From Zonotrichia leucophrys gambelii (Eukaryota > Chordata > Aves > Passeriformes > Passerellidae): 64,000 bases of DNA. A program made the position numbers and the translations under genes. Where the stretch lies: NCBI RefSeq assembly GCF_028769735.1, contig NC_088170.1, positions 62,597,085 to 62,661,084 of the forward strand. Direction: 5' to 3'. The notes under the pieces are model-generated. The model did no database searches. It was given only the letters and a program-made list of their open reading frames with translations, and was not told the DNA's origin. This document shows positions 24,244 through 36,671 of the stretch, one piece after another (position 1 is the first letter of the stretch; every line of letters starts with the position of its first letter).

Positions 24244-26789
24244 AAAGTATATGTTTAAAGTTCAGCTTGATTCTTTAAACTTTTTTAGCAATCACCAAAG
24301 AGAACATGCTCTTGAATGGATGTCTTGTGACATCCAAAGAAAGCATTTTAAATAGGTAATAACCTGTTATCAGAAGAATGAAATCCTAGAGGTGCAAAGA
24401 GGACATCAGACCTAAATGTCATTTTTGTGAGTAGGAATTATTAGATTAAAGTGAGAGGGCATAAATATCTTTGTTCTGGTTATAAGCTGTGATATTGGCT
24501 ACTATATGAGATTGTCTCACAGTAAAGAAAGGCACATACAATCTGAATGCAATCTACTAAAAAGGACCATGCAGAATTGAGACAATATCGGGGAAATCAG
24601 GACTGACAGGAGAGTAATTGCATTGAAAATCAAAAAGGCAACCTGGTCTTTATGTGGTGGACAAAGATATGTGAAGGATGTGAAGCAGTTAAACAGCAGG
24701 AATCTTCTCTCAGAAGAGAGAGTGCAGTTACCAGTGCAGTTCCAGTAACATGTGACTCCCTTTTTCCTTCATTATAAAGGTAGAAAAAATTTTACCTTGA
24801 CTATTTTTTTTAATTTAGACATTTTGGTGTGACATATTTTAGAAGCCCATGTAAAATGGGAAGAATCCTAACGTTGCCACTTAGAGAAATGAATAAAACA
24901 TACAATGTTATTAATATTTATAACTGGTAGCAGGCTAATTAATGCTCAGTGGTATGAAAAGGTCTGTGTGTTATCCCCGTTGGACAGCAGTCAGGGAGGC
25001 TGAATTCTGAGCTGACTAATTCAATGTCCCTCAGATGTCATGATGTTTACCTCTGTGGTTCTGGCTCATTTCCCACATGTGAGATACACCCTTGGTGTAG
25101 GTTTTCAGAAGGTCTTGTCTTTTCCTAGATCATAGCTGTCCTGTGGTGTTTTGAGAGGGTGTGTTGGAGCCCATCAAGCTGCGCTAATATAAACACTCGA
25201 GCATACTTACTCGGTGAATTTTTCTTTACTTGTTTGAAATAATTATCATCTTTTAAGTGTTTTTTGAAGAACTGTGACAGAGCCTATGAACATCTGAACT
25301 TCAATTTAATTTGAAAGCATTCTGTACATAGAAGTATTCAATGAAGACAAGCATGCTTTTAAAAATTCTATAGACCAAGGAAATATCTTCTTGTTCCTTG
25401 CAAGTTTAAAATAATTAGGGCAATACAAAACTTCCAGGATATAGGCAGTAAAATTAACCTAAGTAATGATATTTTACATTACAGTTATTGAATTTATCCA
25501 GTTGTAGAACTCAGATGACAAACATCTTAAAAATACTGTGATTAGTAAAGTGCTTTGCCTGTAACTGATATTTAAAGAGATAAAGACACCAGAAAATATA
25601 CAAAAGACAATACAAATCATAACCAGTAGTCTCCTTTCATAAGGAGACTACTTTTTTTTTCCAACAGCAAAAATATCTGTTTGGCTATAGTGTAAGGAAA
25701 TAAGAACAGAGCCATGAGACACACTTAGAGAAAAGAAACCATAAGAATGTGTAACTAACACCCTCTTTCCTATTATTAAATCTGTCCTTTGTCTTTCTTT
25801 TCCCTGTTCCTTGGCATATAAACTGCTCTCACTCAACCTCCCACATTCATCATAAGGCAGATCTGAGTAGGCTTAAGGGAATAATTTAAAATATTTTTCT
25901 AAAGATTCTTGAAAGTAGTTTTATGGCCATTCTGGAATAAAGCAGTAAGGATTCAATTTCCCATGGAAATGGGGATCTGTTTGTATTTTACACTTCATTT
26001 CATTAAACCCCCATTTCAAGAATGGGTAATTTATTAGGACGTATCTCTAGGTAGGAAAGAATGAGCTGGCATATATTTTATGTTCAATTTATGTTTCTTT
26101 ATGCTCATCAAAGTATGAGGTGTAAAGCATCTTGCTGAAGTGACAGAAAGTTCTGCCTCTGGAAGTTCTGCTTCCCCATGATACAATTACTCTTCTGAAG
26201 AAGATGTGATGTGTTTCAACGTGGAGGAAATCGAGTGGAAATCAGGAATCTGGAGTTCTTTCAGAACACTGCCACTAGCCAACTCTGTCATCTTGATTTT
26301 GTTACCCTGAAATGAAAACTTTACATGAGATGGAATTGAGATGTTTTTATTCCACATAGTCTTGTAAATGCTTTGTTTTATTCCTTTTTCCCTCCTACCA
26401 CATTTGCCATATCTTTAGCTAGAAAGTGGAGTTCTGCTTCTTCACATTGTAAGTCTCCATTTGTTCAAAGCAATATGGTAGTGCTTAAATATATCTGTAG
26501 CCTTCAGCTTATGTAAAATACACAGAACAGACAAAAGCCTGATGGTTACATAAATTTCAAAGCATCAAAGTTGGTTTTGTGTAGCCTAAAATGGAAGAAA
26601 ATTAAAATTTAGATAGTAGTGAATGTTTTGATAAAATAGTGAGTATGACAGGTCCAGGGAAGATTTTGAGGGCTGTTTCAACACATGAATAGTTTTTAAG
26701 GTAACCTTACATTTTCTCTAGCATCAGTTTTTATATTTATCTATACATATCCTGTATACAAACATACTGAAGTTCAAATTAGACTTTCA
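24244..26789. other. AT-rich DNA without recognisable gene
   Basis: No frame exceeds 62 codons. The section holds a short hairpin at 25625. A weak LTR-end-like stretch at about 25160-25215 is discussed under findings. Confidence 0.5.
25625..25652. repeat. Hairpin with 12-bp perfect stem
   Basis: Arms at 25625-25636 and 25641-25652 pair perfectly around a TCAT loop and are followed by a T run. It resembles a bacterial intrinsic terminator, but in this vertebrate context that reading does not apply. Confidence 0.8.
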
Positions 26790-26890
26790 AGTCCCTGTAT
26801 AATGTTGGCAGAACTGGAGTTTTTCATGTGGAGCTCTATTTCCTTGAGATATCTTTCAAGCTAGACCAATATGATTCTATGATTGATTCT
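26790..26890 (+). repeat. Very degenerate CR1 3' tail
   Basis: It has only a weak CR1 pattern, ending 'atatgattctatgatt' after 'ctttcaagctagacc'. The tail octamer is the main support. Confidence 0.35.
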
Positions 26891-29230
26891 GATTGACTTT
26901 TATATGGATTTATTCATACACCCTAGTGCAAATATATGTCTTAGTTTTTCTTTTGATTAGGGGATTTGGGGTCTGCCTAATAGGAAAGTTTAATATTCAA
27001 CATGAACACAACCAACAAAAATTAAATGAATTGGTTTTTTCTACTGTATTCTTGAGATAATTTGAAAGCTAAGATTTTTCCCTTTGTACTTTTACACTTG
27101 CCTCTGGATATTTATGACTGTCAATGACATTCATTAGGTTTCATGAGGAAAGAATATGATAATAAGGCCTGAGCTGTTGTGCTACTGCTGCTATTTCCTT
27201 TCTCACTTTTTAATATAATGGAGAAAATAAAACCTTAATCACTAACAATCACTGGTAAACTAGCATCACAACTCAGTCCCATGGGGATGATTTGCTCATA
27301 GCTTGCATACCTTATATAGCATTAGAAGCTTTAAAAAACTTATTGCTTGCCATCAATTTTAATAAAAACACCTCACATCTGCCATTTTAACTTTAATGAA
27401 AAGAAAATTTCATTTTTGTGTGTGTGTCAATGGAAATTAGGAATTAAGTTTTTCAGTACACACATTATCAAGGGGGATTAACTCAATGATTTATTCATTT
27501 TTTAAAGTGTTTCATTAGAATTCATATTCTTTCTAGAGAGGACTGAAAATTATTAGGGTTGGCAAAGGTGGCAAAACTTTGCATTTAGGAACTGATCTAA
27601 AGAGGAATGTACAAATTTGTGGCATAATTGCTTAGTATTTATTTCACTACATTTTTAAGTATTCAACTGAGGGCCCTTGCAATTCCTTTTATTTCTTGCT
27701 ATGAAATGGAAATGGCTTTGTTAGCAAAGTGGTACCCATATTAAATCTCCAGGATGGACATCAAAATGTGTGTCTCTTATCTTATGTGGACTGTACCATC
27801 TCTCCTCCATATCTCAAATTTTGGTCCTGTTTTCTGTTAGAATAATCTATAGTTTCATAGACTTAGGTAAATTTATGTGGCATGAGGGGTTTTCATTCAA
27901 TAGGAAATATTCTTAGGTACATCAGGTTTGACATGGTATGAGTCCTTAGTGTTATCTTAGGTTATATCAGTATTATGAATTGTTTAAAATTGTTGTACAA
28001 CACTTGAGGAGTGTAAGAATTAAGGCAAAAAACACGACTGCTTGATAAAATTAAAGGTAGACTGAAAATATCTGAACTAGACTGTGTAAGGACTATATAA
28101 ATCTGCACAAATACAAGCAGTATGCAATTAATCTTCAATTTGTAACTGGTTTTAATTTATCTCTCTTGCAGGAGCTTTGTCTATTTGATCTCGATTATTT
28201 GCTTTATTTTAAGCCCATTTTCATGTTATACAGCATGCTTAGCTTTTTAAACTTTTCTTGAGAGACAGAACAAATAGTATAATATTCACAAAGTAAGCTC
28301 AGTCTTTTTTTTTTTTCACAATGTTTTCCTTCTAAACTGTTATTCTGTGAAAGGCTAATACTTCTATTTCCCCTCATTAATAGCAGGGATACTAGGCCAG
28401 TGCATACACCGTGCTCATGAATGCAGGGATGAGCACATACTGTTTCTAAAAGGGGTTAAACTGGTTGGTGGCAATGATAGTCCTAGAAGTCTACACAGGA
28501 TTTATAGCATCTGTTAATCTGTGATAAATAATAAAGTATTGGCACACAAAGGAGCTGTTTAATTTCTATATTTATCACAAGACTTATTCAATAATATGGT
28601 AAAGCCAGGATCTTGGCAGAAAATATTTCTATTTCTTTTTAAAATTCTGGTGCCTTCAAGCAACAGGGCCTTGATAAATGATAGGTAGATGGTTTTTATA
28701 ATTCAGAAATGTGAACCATGGCTGGTCAAATTACTAAATTTTAAAACATACTTTCCATAATTTTTTAGATTCAGTTAAGATGCCCTCCACTCAGTTAACA
28801 AGATATTCCTCATTCTTATCTGGACTGGTGCATACTGTGCTACATAGATGCTGCCCAGGGCACTCAAATGGAGAGCAGATACATTTATTAACAGTCAGCC
28901 TTTCCTGTGTTTAGGTGGAAAAACAGAAAAGGAAGATTTCTAATTCAGCCTTCCTTCTTGCAAATGTACTGTAGAGAGTACATGGGTACAGAGAGCTGGA
29001 ACACTGGCAAAATCACTGAAGGTAGAGAAGGGGCCATGTGCTAGGATGGAGGAAGTAAAGGAGTATTCAGCTGGGAAGGAATTATCAATGAAAGAACAAT
29101 TGTTAGCCAGGCAGATGATGTGAAAGCAGGCATGGAAGGACTGCTGCACTCCAGGTAGATGCTGGGTGAGAGAAATTGAGTCTGGACAGAAAAGAAAAAA
29201 AAGTATATTCAAGACTCTACAGCAGTGATA
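26891..29230. other. AT-rich DNA without recognisable gene
   Basis: The section includes an 8-bp hairpin GTGCTCAT/ATGAGCAC near 28413-28438. The 114-codon minus-strand frame at 28940-29284 has no recognisable domain and runs into the CR1 tail. Confidence 0.5.
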
Positions 29231-30202
29231 AAACAGAGAATCACACAGAGAATCATCAGGTTTGGAAGAGGCCTTCAAGTTCATCTAGTCCAACCATCGA
29301 CCCAGCCCCACCATAATCACCCCTTAAACATATCCCCAAGTGCCACACTCAGACACTTTTCGAATATTTCCAGAGATGGTGACTTCACCACCTCCCTGGA
29401 CAAATGATTCCAGTGTGTAACCACTCTTTCCCGTTTTTTCTAATCTGAACCTCCCCATGTACAACCTAAGGCCATTTCCTCTCATCCTTTCACTTAAGAC
29501 ATGACAGAAGAGACTGACCCCCACCTCAGTAAGGCAGCCTCCTTTTGGGTAGTTGTAGAGAGCAATGAGGTCCCCCATGAGCCTCCTTTCCTCCAGGCTC
29601 GAAAACCCAAAATCCCTCATCCACTCCTAATAGGACTCATTTTCTGGACCACTCACTAACTTCATTGCCCTTCTCTGGACATGCTCCAGAACTTCAATAT
29701 CCTTTTTGTAGTGAAGGGCCCAAAACAATGCAGGATTTAAGTGACCTCACAAGTGCTGAGTACAGAGGGACAATCGCTTCCCCAGTCCTGCTGGTCACTC
29801 TATTCTTGATACAGGCCAGGATGCCATTGGCCTTTTTGGCCACCTGGACACATTGCTGACTCACGTTCAGCCAGGACCTGCAAGTCCCTTTCTGCAGGGC
29901 TCTTCCAGACACTGTCCCCAGCCTGTAAAGCTGCCTGGGGTTGTTGTGACTGAGGAGCAGGACCCAGCACTTCACATTATTGAATCTCATACAGTTTTCC
30001 TTAGCCCATCCATCCAGCCTCTCCAGATCCTTCTGCTGAGTGTTCCTACCCTCCAGCAGATCAGCATTCCCACCTAACTTGGTGCCAGCTGCAAACTTAC
30101 TGAGTTTTCATCTAAATCATCCATAAAGATGTTAAATAGGACTGGCCCCAATACAGAGCCATTGGGAATACCATTAGTGGTCTGCCACTAATGTATTTCT
30201 AT

Positions 30203-30250
30203 ATATAATGTAGTTTGTTAACTCCACTCACCACCACTCTCTGGTCTCAT
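30203..30250 (+). repeat. 48-bp duplicated CR1 segment, copy 1
   Basis: It differs from copy 2 (30421-30468) at one base. Both are CR1 sequence that should occur once. Confidence 0.95.
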
Positions 30251-30420
30251 ATATATATATATTTCCATATATTTATATATAATGTATATCTAATTATATG
30301 TATATTATATTATATCATATTATATATATTATATATTTGTATTATATTTTATATTATATTTATATTTATATTATAAATATTATATTATATTATATTATAT
30401 TATATTATATATTTATATTT
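30251..30420. repeat. 170-bp AT-only expansion
   Basis: The tract is almost pure A and T, mixing (TA)n and (ATTAT)n units, with the clearest 5-bp periodicity at about 30379-30411. It lies between the two 48-bp copies inside the CR1. Confidence 0.93.
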
Positions 30421-30468
30421 ATATAATGTAGTTTGTTAACTCCACTCACCGCCACTCTCTGGTCTCAT
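30421..30468 (+). repeat. 48-bp duplicated CR1 segment, copy 2
   Basis: This is the second copy, in direct orientation, and the one continuous with the upstream CR1 coding sequence that follows. Confidence 0.95.
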
Positions 30469-30550
30469 CCTTCCATCAAGTTTTTCACCCAGGAAAGAGT
30501 GCATCTACCCAAAAAATGAGTAGCTAGTTTCTACATCATAGTGGATGTAG

Positions 30551-31844
30551 CAAAATTATTAGGCTATCGTATCCTTGCTGGTGATTTTGAAAGTAGTTTG
30601 TGATTTTTTATTTATATTATTGCAACATCTCTTAGTCACAGCTAAAATCTGGCTCTGTTCTCCTAAGTAACAACTTGGGGACAATACTCCCCAAAGGCCA
30701 CCAAAGCAATGACATGTGTTTGATTGAATACTTCTTAGATCAATGCCTTGCAAGCACTGGTTTTGCCTTAATTAAAAGCTCAGGCTGCTTGGATAGGGTT
30801 GTTAATTAGATAGGGCCCTTGCAAGTCAGTGGGAAAAGCTTAGGTATGATGAGCCATGTTAAATAGAACAACATCTGGTGTTAGCAATGTTCTCAGTATT
30901 GGGTGCTAATTATACTCTGTATTAAGGATACATATTTCATATTTGGCACTTTTAAATCCATTCAGCAACCAGATTTCTGAGTCATATATTTTATTTAGCT
31001 CTTTATTCTATACCTATGTATTGAAGTGTCTGTATAGGAGCACAGGACATTTATTTGAAAGAGAAAATTAAAATTTAAAATATTTTTGTAATGGTCCTTT
31101 ATGAAAGGATCACAGACTGATTTTCTCTGTTTTCTTTTCAGTGATGTAATTGTGTCTTTTTTAGCTGGTAAAAAAACAGCTGACCTAATTTTGAGATTGA
31201 TTAGTTGGTCATGGTAAATGTCAGCAGCAGATTTTTGGCTGCTACTGGTAAGACTTGTTGATAAGTTGCTGTTATCTCCTAACATCCCCCAAGAATACAA
31301 GCCTGCAAGGAGAGATGTGAGATGTGTGTGAATGTGGCAGAACATCTTACAGCCTGAGGCACCCATAACCACTGAAGCCTAAAACATTTCAAATTCACTG
31401 GGTAGAGATGACTACTTAAACATCTTATAATCTTGGCTGAAATTTCTGTCTCAACAGCAGGTTAATATAGAAGATAATTTTATAATCCTTGATGGTATGG
31501 CTCCTTCTTTGTCTTTAAAAAAATAAATCTTGAACAACTTTTTCTAACAAAAAATTATGCATCCATAATAAACCCTGGAGGAGACAATTCAATGAAAAGA
31601 ATACATTTGCATCAGGAATTCATTCAATATTCTTGATTTCCCTTGGTTCCTTTAGATTTTCCTTCAAGCTTTATACTCCTAGAACCAAATCTTTCCCAAA
31701 TGTATACTGAGCTCCCTGCAGTCAATGGAGGTATGTTGCCAGTGTGTGAAGCTCGGAAGGGTTCTGTATTTAGTTATCGTAAGTAAATAGTTTATACTGA
31801 ACTGCCGATGGAAACTTCCTCTTAAATCTTTAAAGAATTATGTT
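30551..31844. other. AT-rich DNA between two CR1 pieces
   Basis: A 125-codon minus-strand frame (30995-31372) has no recognisable motif. The segment is unlike CR1. It may be a later insertion that split one CR1, or simply unique sequence between two CR1 copies. Confidence 0.5.
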
Positions 31845-33400
31845 GTCCCTTATTTTAGTGGTAAATACAGAGTATTCTGTGTTTATCCAGCTCTATGCTG
31901 TATATTTTATTCAGAAGGATACTAAGGGAGATATGAAAAGCTTTCCTGAAATCCAAAACTCTTACATTAACTGGCTTCCTGTGATCAGCTAGGCGGGTTA
32001 CCTTGTTATAAAAGGAAATCAGGTTTGATAAGCTGGACTTTTCTGTCATGAAGAGGTGCTGCTGGCTGTGACCAATGGCAGCATTGTTCTCCATGTGTTT
32101 TTCAATATGATAATTTTCTCCATAGCTTTACCAGACACTGAACTGAGACAGGCCTGTAGTTTTTGCAGTCCTCCTTCTTGCCCTTCTTGAAAATCAGGGC
32201 AATATTTGCCAGCTTCTAGTCATCTGGGACCTCTCCAGATTCCCAAGATTTCTCAAAAATCATTGAAAGATGTTTTGCAATGACATCAGCCAGTGCCTTG
32301 AAGATTCTAGGATGAATCCCATCAGGCTCTATAGATTTGTAGGGATCCAGCTGGAGCAGCAGATCCCACAGAAGCTCAGGGTCACCTGGGAGTTGATCAT
32401 TGCCAGTCATGGTCCTCTAGCTCAGGGCACTGAAACCCCCTTGGTCTATAATCCATGTTGAAGAGGCAAAGAATGCATTAAAAATCTCTGCCTCATCTCT
32501 GTCCCTGTTTATGAGGTGAGCATCCTAATCCAGTAACAGGAAAATGTTATTTCTACATAGCCTTTTGCGATTAATGAATTTTGAAAAACTAGCTTCGACT
32601 TCAATTGAGCTTTGGCTGCACAAACTTTCTCCCTGCAGTGGCAAGAAGCATCCTGGTATTCTTTCCCTGACATTGCTTCCACTGGTCTTACACCTTCCTT
32701 TTTGCCTTTTTTCCAAGAGAAGATCCCCCTGTTCAGCCAACCCCAAGTTTCACCTGCTTGGCTTCTGACATTTTGGAGTTGCTGCTCCTGTGCTCTTAGG
32801 TGTTGATGCTTAAAAAGTGACCCACACTGATGGACCCCAGTACCTGCAAAGCTGGAAAAATTTTTCCAAGGGTTCTTAATCACTAGTTCTCTGAGCAGCC
32901 TGAATCTGTTGTATTTATGTCCAGAGTTGAGTTTTTTCCTTCTGTTAAGAGGGGCTTTAAACTTAATCATTATGTGGTCGCTGTGTCCACTCTGTGAATA
33001 AGCAGTAGACCAAGGAGGACACTTTTTTCAGTTGGTTTCCTAAGCACCTGGTCCATAAAGTTTTAATTTGTATTTTCTAGGAGTCTTCTGGCCTGGTTGT
33101 GTCAGCTGTACAAGGGCAGTTGACTCAGAAGTGTCCCTCTGTTCCTCAAGGAATAATTAATTGCCATGATTTTCCTGGCTAGGAAGTCTACAGTAGACTC
33201 CCATGATGACATCCACAATGTTTGTTTGTCCCTTGATTCTTACCCAGAAGCTCTCAACTGTGCCACTGACAATTGTGAGCTCCATACATTCTAAGCCTTC
33301 CATTACATGCAGTGCTCAAACTCAGGAGGTGCTGGAAATCTCTGCATGAATTCTCTGAGGTAGATCTGAAAAATTAACTTGCCATTGCTGATGGTTTTGC
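31845..33400 (-). repeat. CR1 fragment: endonuclease-RT linker and RT N-terminal part
   Basis: Read on the minus strand, the frame at 32216-32410 carries the RT block ELLWDLLLQLDPYKSIEPDG followed by IHPRIFKALADVIAKHLSMI, and 31855-32094 continues with NLISFYNKVTRLADH and VRVLDFRKAFH. Upstream, 32509-32970 (the longest open frame in the window, 153 codons) is a decayed linker region with CREKVCAAKAQLKSKL. About 32990-33330 matches the upstream endonuclease region. Frames are broken by stops and shifts. The copy lacks the RT C-terminus and 3' UTR, which is unusual because CR1 copies are normally truncated at the 5' end. Confidence 0.88.
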
Positions 33401-35117
33401 AAGGTTAAAAGTTTATCATGGCCCTGCATGATGCTGCAGTCACAATGAGCATCATATAGTCAATAGTTTGGTGGCTTCCGTTCACAAGGGTTTGTGGAAA
33501 GCTTGTAAACTTTTCTGGTTTGGTGGTTTGTACTCCCAAATGAATCTGAAAGCAATGTACAACTCCAAATAATTCCCTCAATAAAAGATCAGGAGAAAAA
33601 AACACTATTAAAATTCAAACTTAATGAGAAAAGAAGAATAATTCAGTGCACAGAGTCCCATTGGGTTTATATTTAGAAATCATAAGGGGTATTGCAGTGT
33701 AAGGGGAACAAGAGTTTTCTCCCAAAGCTGCAAGATTTCCTTTAGAATGTTTTCCACTTCATCACTTTGAATCACAATTATTTCGGTGGAAAATCTTGTC
33801 TGCCTTTTTTTTTTTTAGTTACAGCAGGTTAATCATCCATAATAAAGCATTAGTTATTTTTGGACTCGAATTTTAATATAAGAAACAGTTCTAAAATGCC
33901 CCAGAGAAGAGAATGGAATTCCCACTGTTGCAGCTTTTTGATAAATTTGTACCTTGAAAAATAACCTGCCTCATTATACAAGTGGATGCTCACAGGGCTT
34001 CCTCTTTTCAGTCAGGAATGGATATCTGTCTTGAGAGATGCAGAGATGTCAAGTAAGGGAATAGTAGTTTTATAATGAAAGGTCTATGGCACAAGAAAAG
34101 TATGTGACTTTAATCAACTTTATTAAAGAGAAAAGAAACTGGTGTGAGTGTGAATTTATCTCCAAGGAGCCCAAATCCAGGGCACTGACATCTGGGTTAA
34201 GATTTTCAAATACTCCCTGCTCCCCAAGAAAGGTAAAACATATCAGATAACAGGCTCAAAAGCTGGCACTGCACAGAGGACTGCTCTGACACTGGCATTG
34301 TGTCTGGCATCTCCATTTTCTTCTCTTTCCAAAAGGTGGCCATGTTGAAGCTGCCTCACCTCTGTGTCTTTTGTCCAGACTAATTCCTGAAATATGCCAG
34401 CAGATATTTCACAAAGGGTTTCCCATGGTATGGGCCAAAACTACATCTAGCCTAAAACTTTACCAGTCTGTAACAGGAAGCATTTGTATCTTGTTTAATT
34501 TATAAATATAGGATTGGAGTTTTGATTCTACTAGCCTTGTAGATAAGCATAATGAAACCAAATCACCACATTTCACATTAGAAAGAAAGTGTGGTTCTTT
34601 CAGAAAGTTTGAATTTGATAAATAATCTCTGTAAGCATGACCATACACTTTCTGCTTAGTCCAACCTAGAATATATGTATGTATTCATATATTATGGATA
34701 GATAATAATGGAACAGCTTTAATATTTTATAGGGTCCCATAACCTTACATATATATAGCCCTATGTGGAAGACAATACATTTTAATAGTCAGACAAAAAA
34801 GTGCTGGAAAGGTTTTCACAGAACCATTATGGCTTCTCCATTTGCTGAGATTCATAAAAGGCTACAACACATGAAGACCTCATAAAAAAATCTAATATAT
34901 ATTTCTAATTTATTTTTTTTGTATGAGGATAGGTTGCCTTTATTGGACCAATTGACTGTCTGATTTTCTATAAACACAGCAAAATAGGCCATTGCCAGCT
35001 GTAGAGCAGTAATATCCCCAGTTATAGTGCCTGACTGGTTGGAATAGGAGCCACTGTACCTCACCTAAATGCCTTAACTTGAACAGACCAAATCTCTCTT
35101 TGAACTCTTCAGAAATA
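33401..35117. other. AT-rich DNA without recognisable gene
   Basis: Frames are all 70 codons or less. No family is recognised. Confidence 0.5.
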
Positions 35118-35190
35118 CCTCTCCCTTCCTCCCTCTGTTCTTCTCCCTCCCTCCCTTCCCCTCCCTCTTTCTCCCTCTCTCCCTCTGTCC
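35118..35190 (+). repeat. Polypyrimidine (CCCT)n-like tract
   Basis: About 73 bases are almost entirely C and T on the plus strand, made of CCCT, CCTT and CTCT units. Such tracts can form triplex DNA; no role is assigned. Confidence 0.9.
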
Positions 35191-36354
35191 AACTTATTTT
35201 GGAGGACTGCTTCTAATCTTAAGAATCAGGCATTTAGGATGACTAAATGAGATTTAGTTAGAGTCCCACAATTCCTTTCTGTCATTTTAGCCTTATTTTA
35301 ATGTAAATTTCAAGTTAAGATATTATGATTCATAAAATCAAAACCTGCAGAGCTAACCAGAAGTCAGGCATGCTGTGTTTTTAGTCTCAAAATAGCTCAC
35401 ATTTACAACAGATCTTATTACAGCTATGAAATTTGTGTAGGGCAGTAATGAAACTGTCATGCTAAGCATAAAATGAGCTGTTTTGCTTTGTTGCTAACTG
35501 CCTCTTTGTTTGTATTATATTTCATAAGTGTACTGTATCTTCATAAATATGATGGAATACAATAATAACTTTAGGGGAACTGCTAAAACTACTTTGTTTT
35601 GTGAAAGGTAATATTTTATTTTATTACCATTTGTATTGAAACTTGTGCTGACTGTGAATATTGATAAAATTAGGAAGTTTTTAGAAAGGGAAGGAATTGT
35701 TTAAAATTAAATAATGACCATAATTTTAAAAAAGCTTAGAACTGTGCTGAATGGTATAAACGTTTGTTACACAGATATGTAACCTGACATTGAAATACAA
35801 AATTAAGCAAATAAGTAAAATTCTAGCCTTATTTTCTAAAGCTGGTAAACAGACAATATCTCATGGATTTCATTAGAAACTCTAATAGAATAGAAACTCT
35901 AATAGAATAGAAATTCTAACTCTAAACCAGACATTCAGTGTTTGCAAAAACAAGGAAATGAGTAAAGACCTCTTCACCTGCAAAGAAATGCATCAAGTAA
36001 GCATGTTAATACAGGTAAAGTACTCCAGACCTTGAGTATTGCTTTCCTGGAACAAATAAGATTATAAAATCTTGGGGGTTTGAACAAATATGGTAATGAG
36101 AAGCACTGTCATAGAGTTAGATGTTAAGTGAAAACCACACTCTAACTCAGATAAATTAATTTCTGTAAAATTATTGCACCTCCGTAACAATGAGAGCTTG
36201 TTGTGAATTCAGGATTTGACTTAATGTAAACATTTCTCTAAAAGCTTGTCTGTTTTGTAAGTCCCTCCCTACACACCAGTCTCTGACTTCAGAAAACCCT
36301 GTTCATTTGAATGTCTTAGCAAAGGAGGTTTGGAGACGTTACAGCACCTTCTTG
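35191..36354. other. AT-rich DNA with a small tandem repeat
   Basis: A 17-bp unit, AGAAACTCTAATAGAAT, is repeated twice perfectly with a third partial copy (35875-35919). Otherwise nothing is recognisable. Confidence 0.7.
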
Positions 36355-36671
36355 TACCTAAGGGGTGTCATAGGAGTGCTGGGAAAGGACTTGTGACAAG
36401 GGCATGAAGTGACAGGACAGGGAAGAATGGATTCAAACTGAAGGAGGAAAGGCTTGAATTGGATATTAGGGAGAGATTATATACTGTGAGGTTGGTGAGG
36501 CATTGAAATAGGCTGCTCAAGAAATTGTGATCTCTCCATCCCTGGAAGTGTTCAAAGCCAGGCTGGATGGGGCTCTGAACAACCTGGTCTAGTGGAAAGT
36601 GTCTGGAAAGTGTACTGGAACAAAATGATCTGTAAGGTCCTTCCAGCCCAAATCACTCCATGATTTTATGA
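36355..36671 (+). repeat. CR1 3' fragment
   Basis: Standard CR1 3' blocks appear in order: 'gacttgtgacaagggcatg', 'attggatattagggagag', 'aggctgctcaagaaattgtg', 'ggctggatggggctctgaac', a short internal duplication of 'ggaaagtgt', and the tail 'catgattttatga'. It is 5'-truncated. Confidence 0.93.

Larger units (their letters stand above)
29231..30550 (-). repeat. CR1 fragment: RT C-terminal half and 3' UTR
   Basis: On the minus strand the 3' UTR lies at low coordinates (29231 onward, with tandem CAGAGAAT octamers) and the coding part at higher coordinates. The minus-strand frame 29694-29990 matches the CR1 ORF2 C-terminal region: it contains QQCVQVAKKANGILACIKNR followed by [13 protein letters not shown], a standard CR1 block. 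Stops and small indels show it is dead. A 218-bp internal expansion lies at 30203-30468. The 5' limit is near 30550, where the match fades. Confidence 0.92.

Noticed and set aside
25625..25662. Hairpin plus T run resembling a Rho-independent terminator
   Set aside because: The window is vertebrate nuclear DNA, where this signal has no such role.
32509..32970. 153-codon frame, longest in the window
   Set aside because: It is a decayed CR1 ORF2 linker region with disrupted neighbours, so not a host gene.
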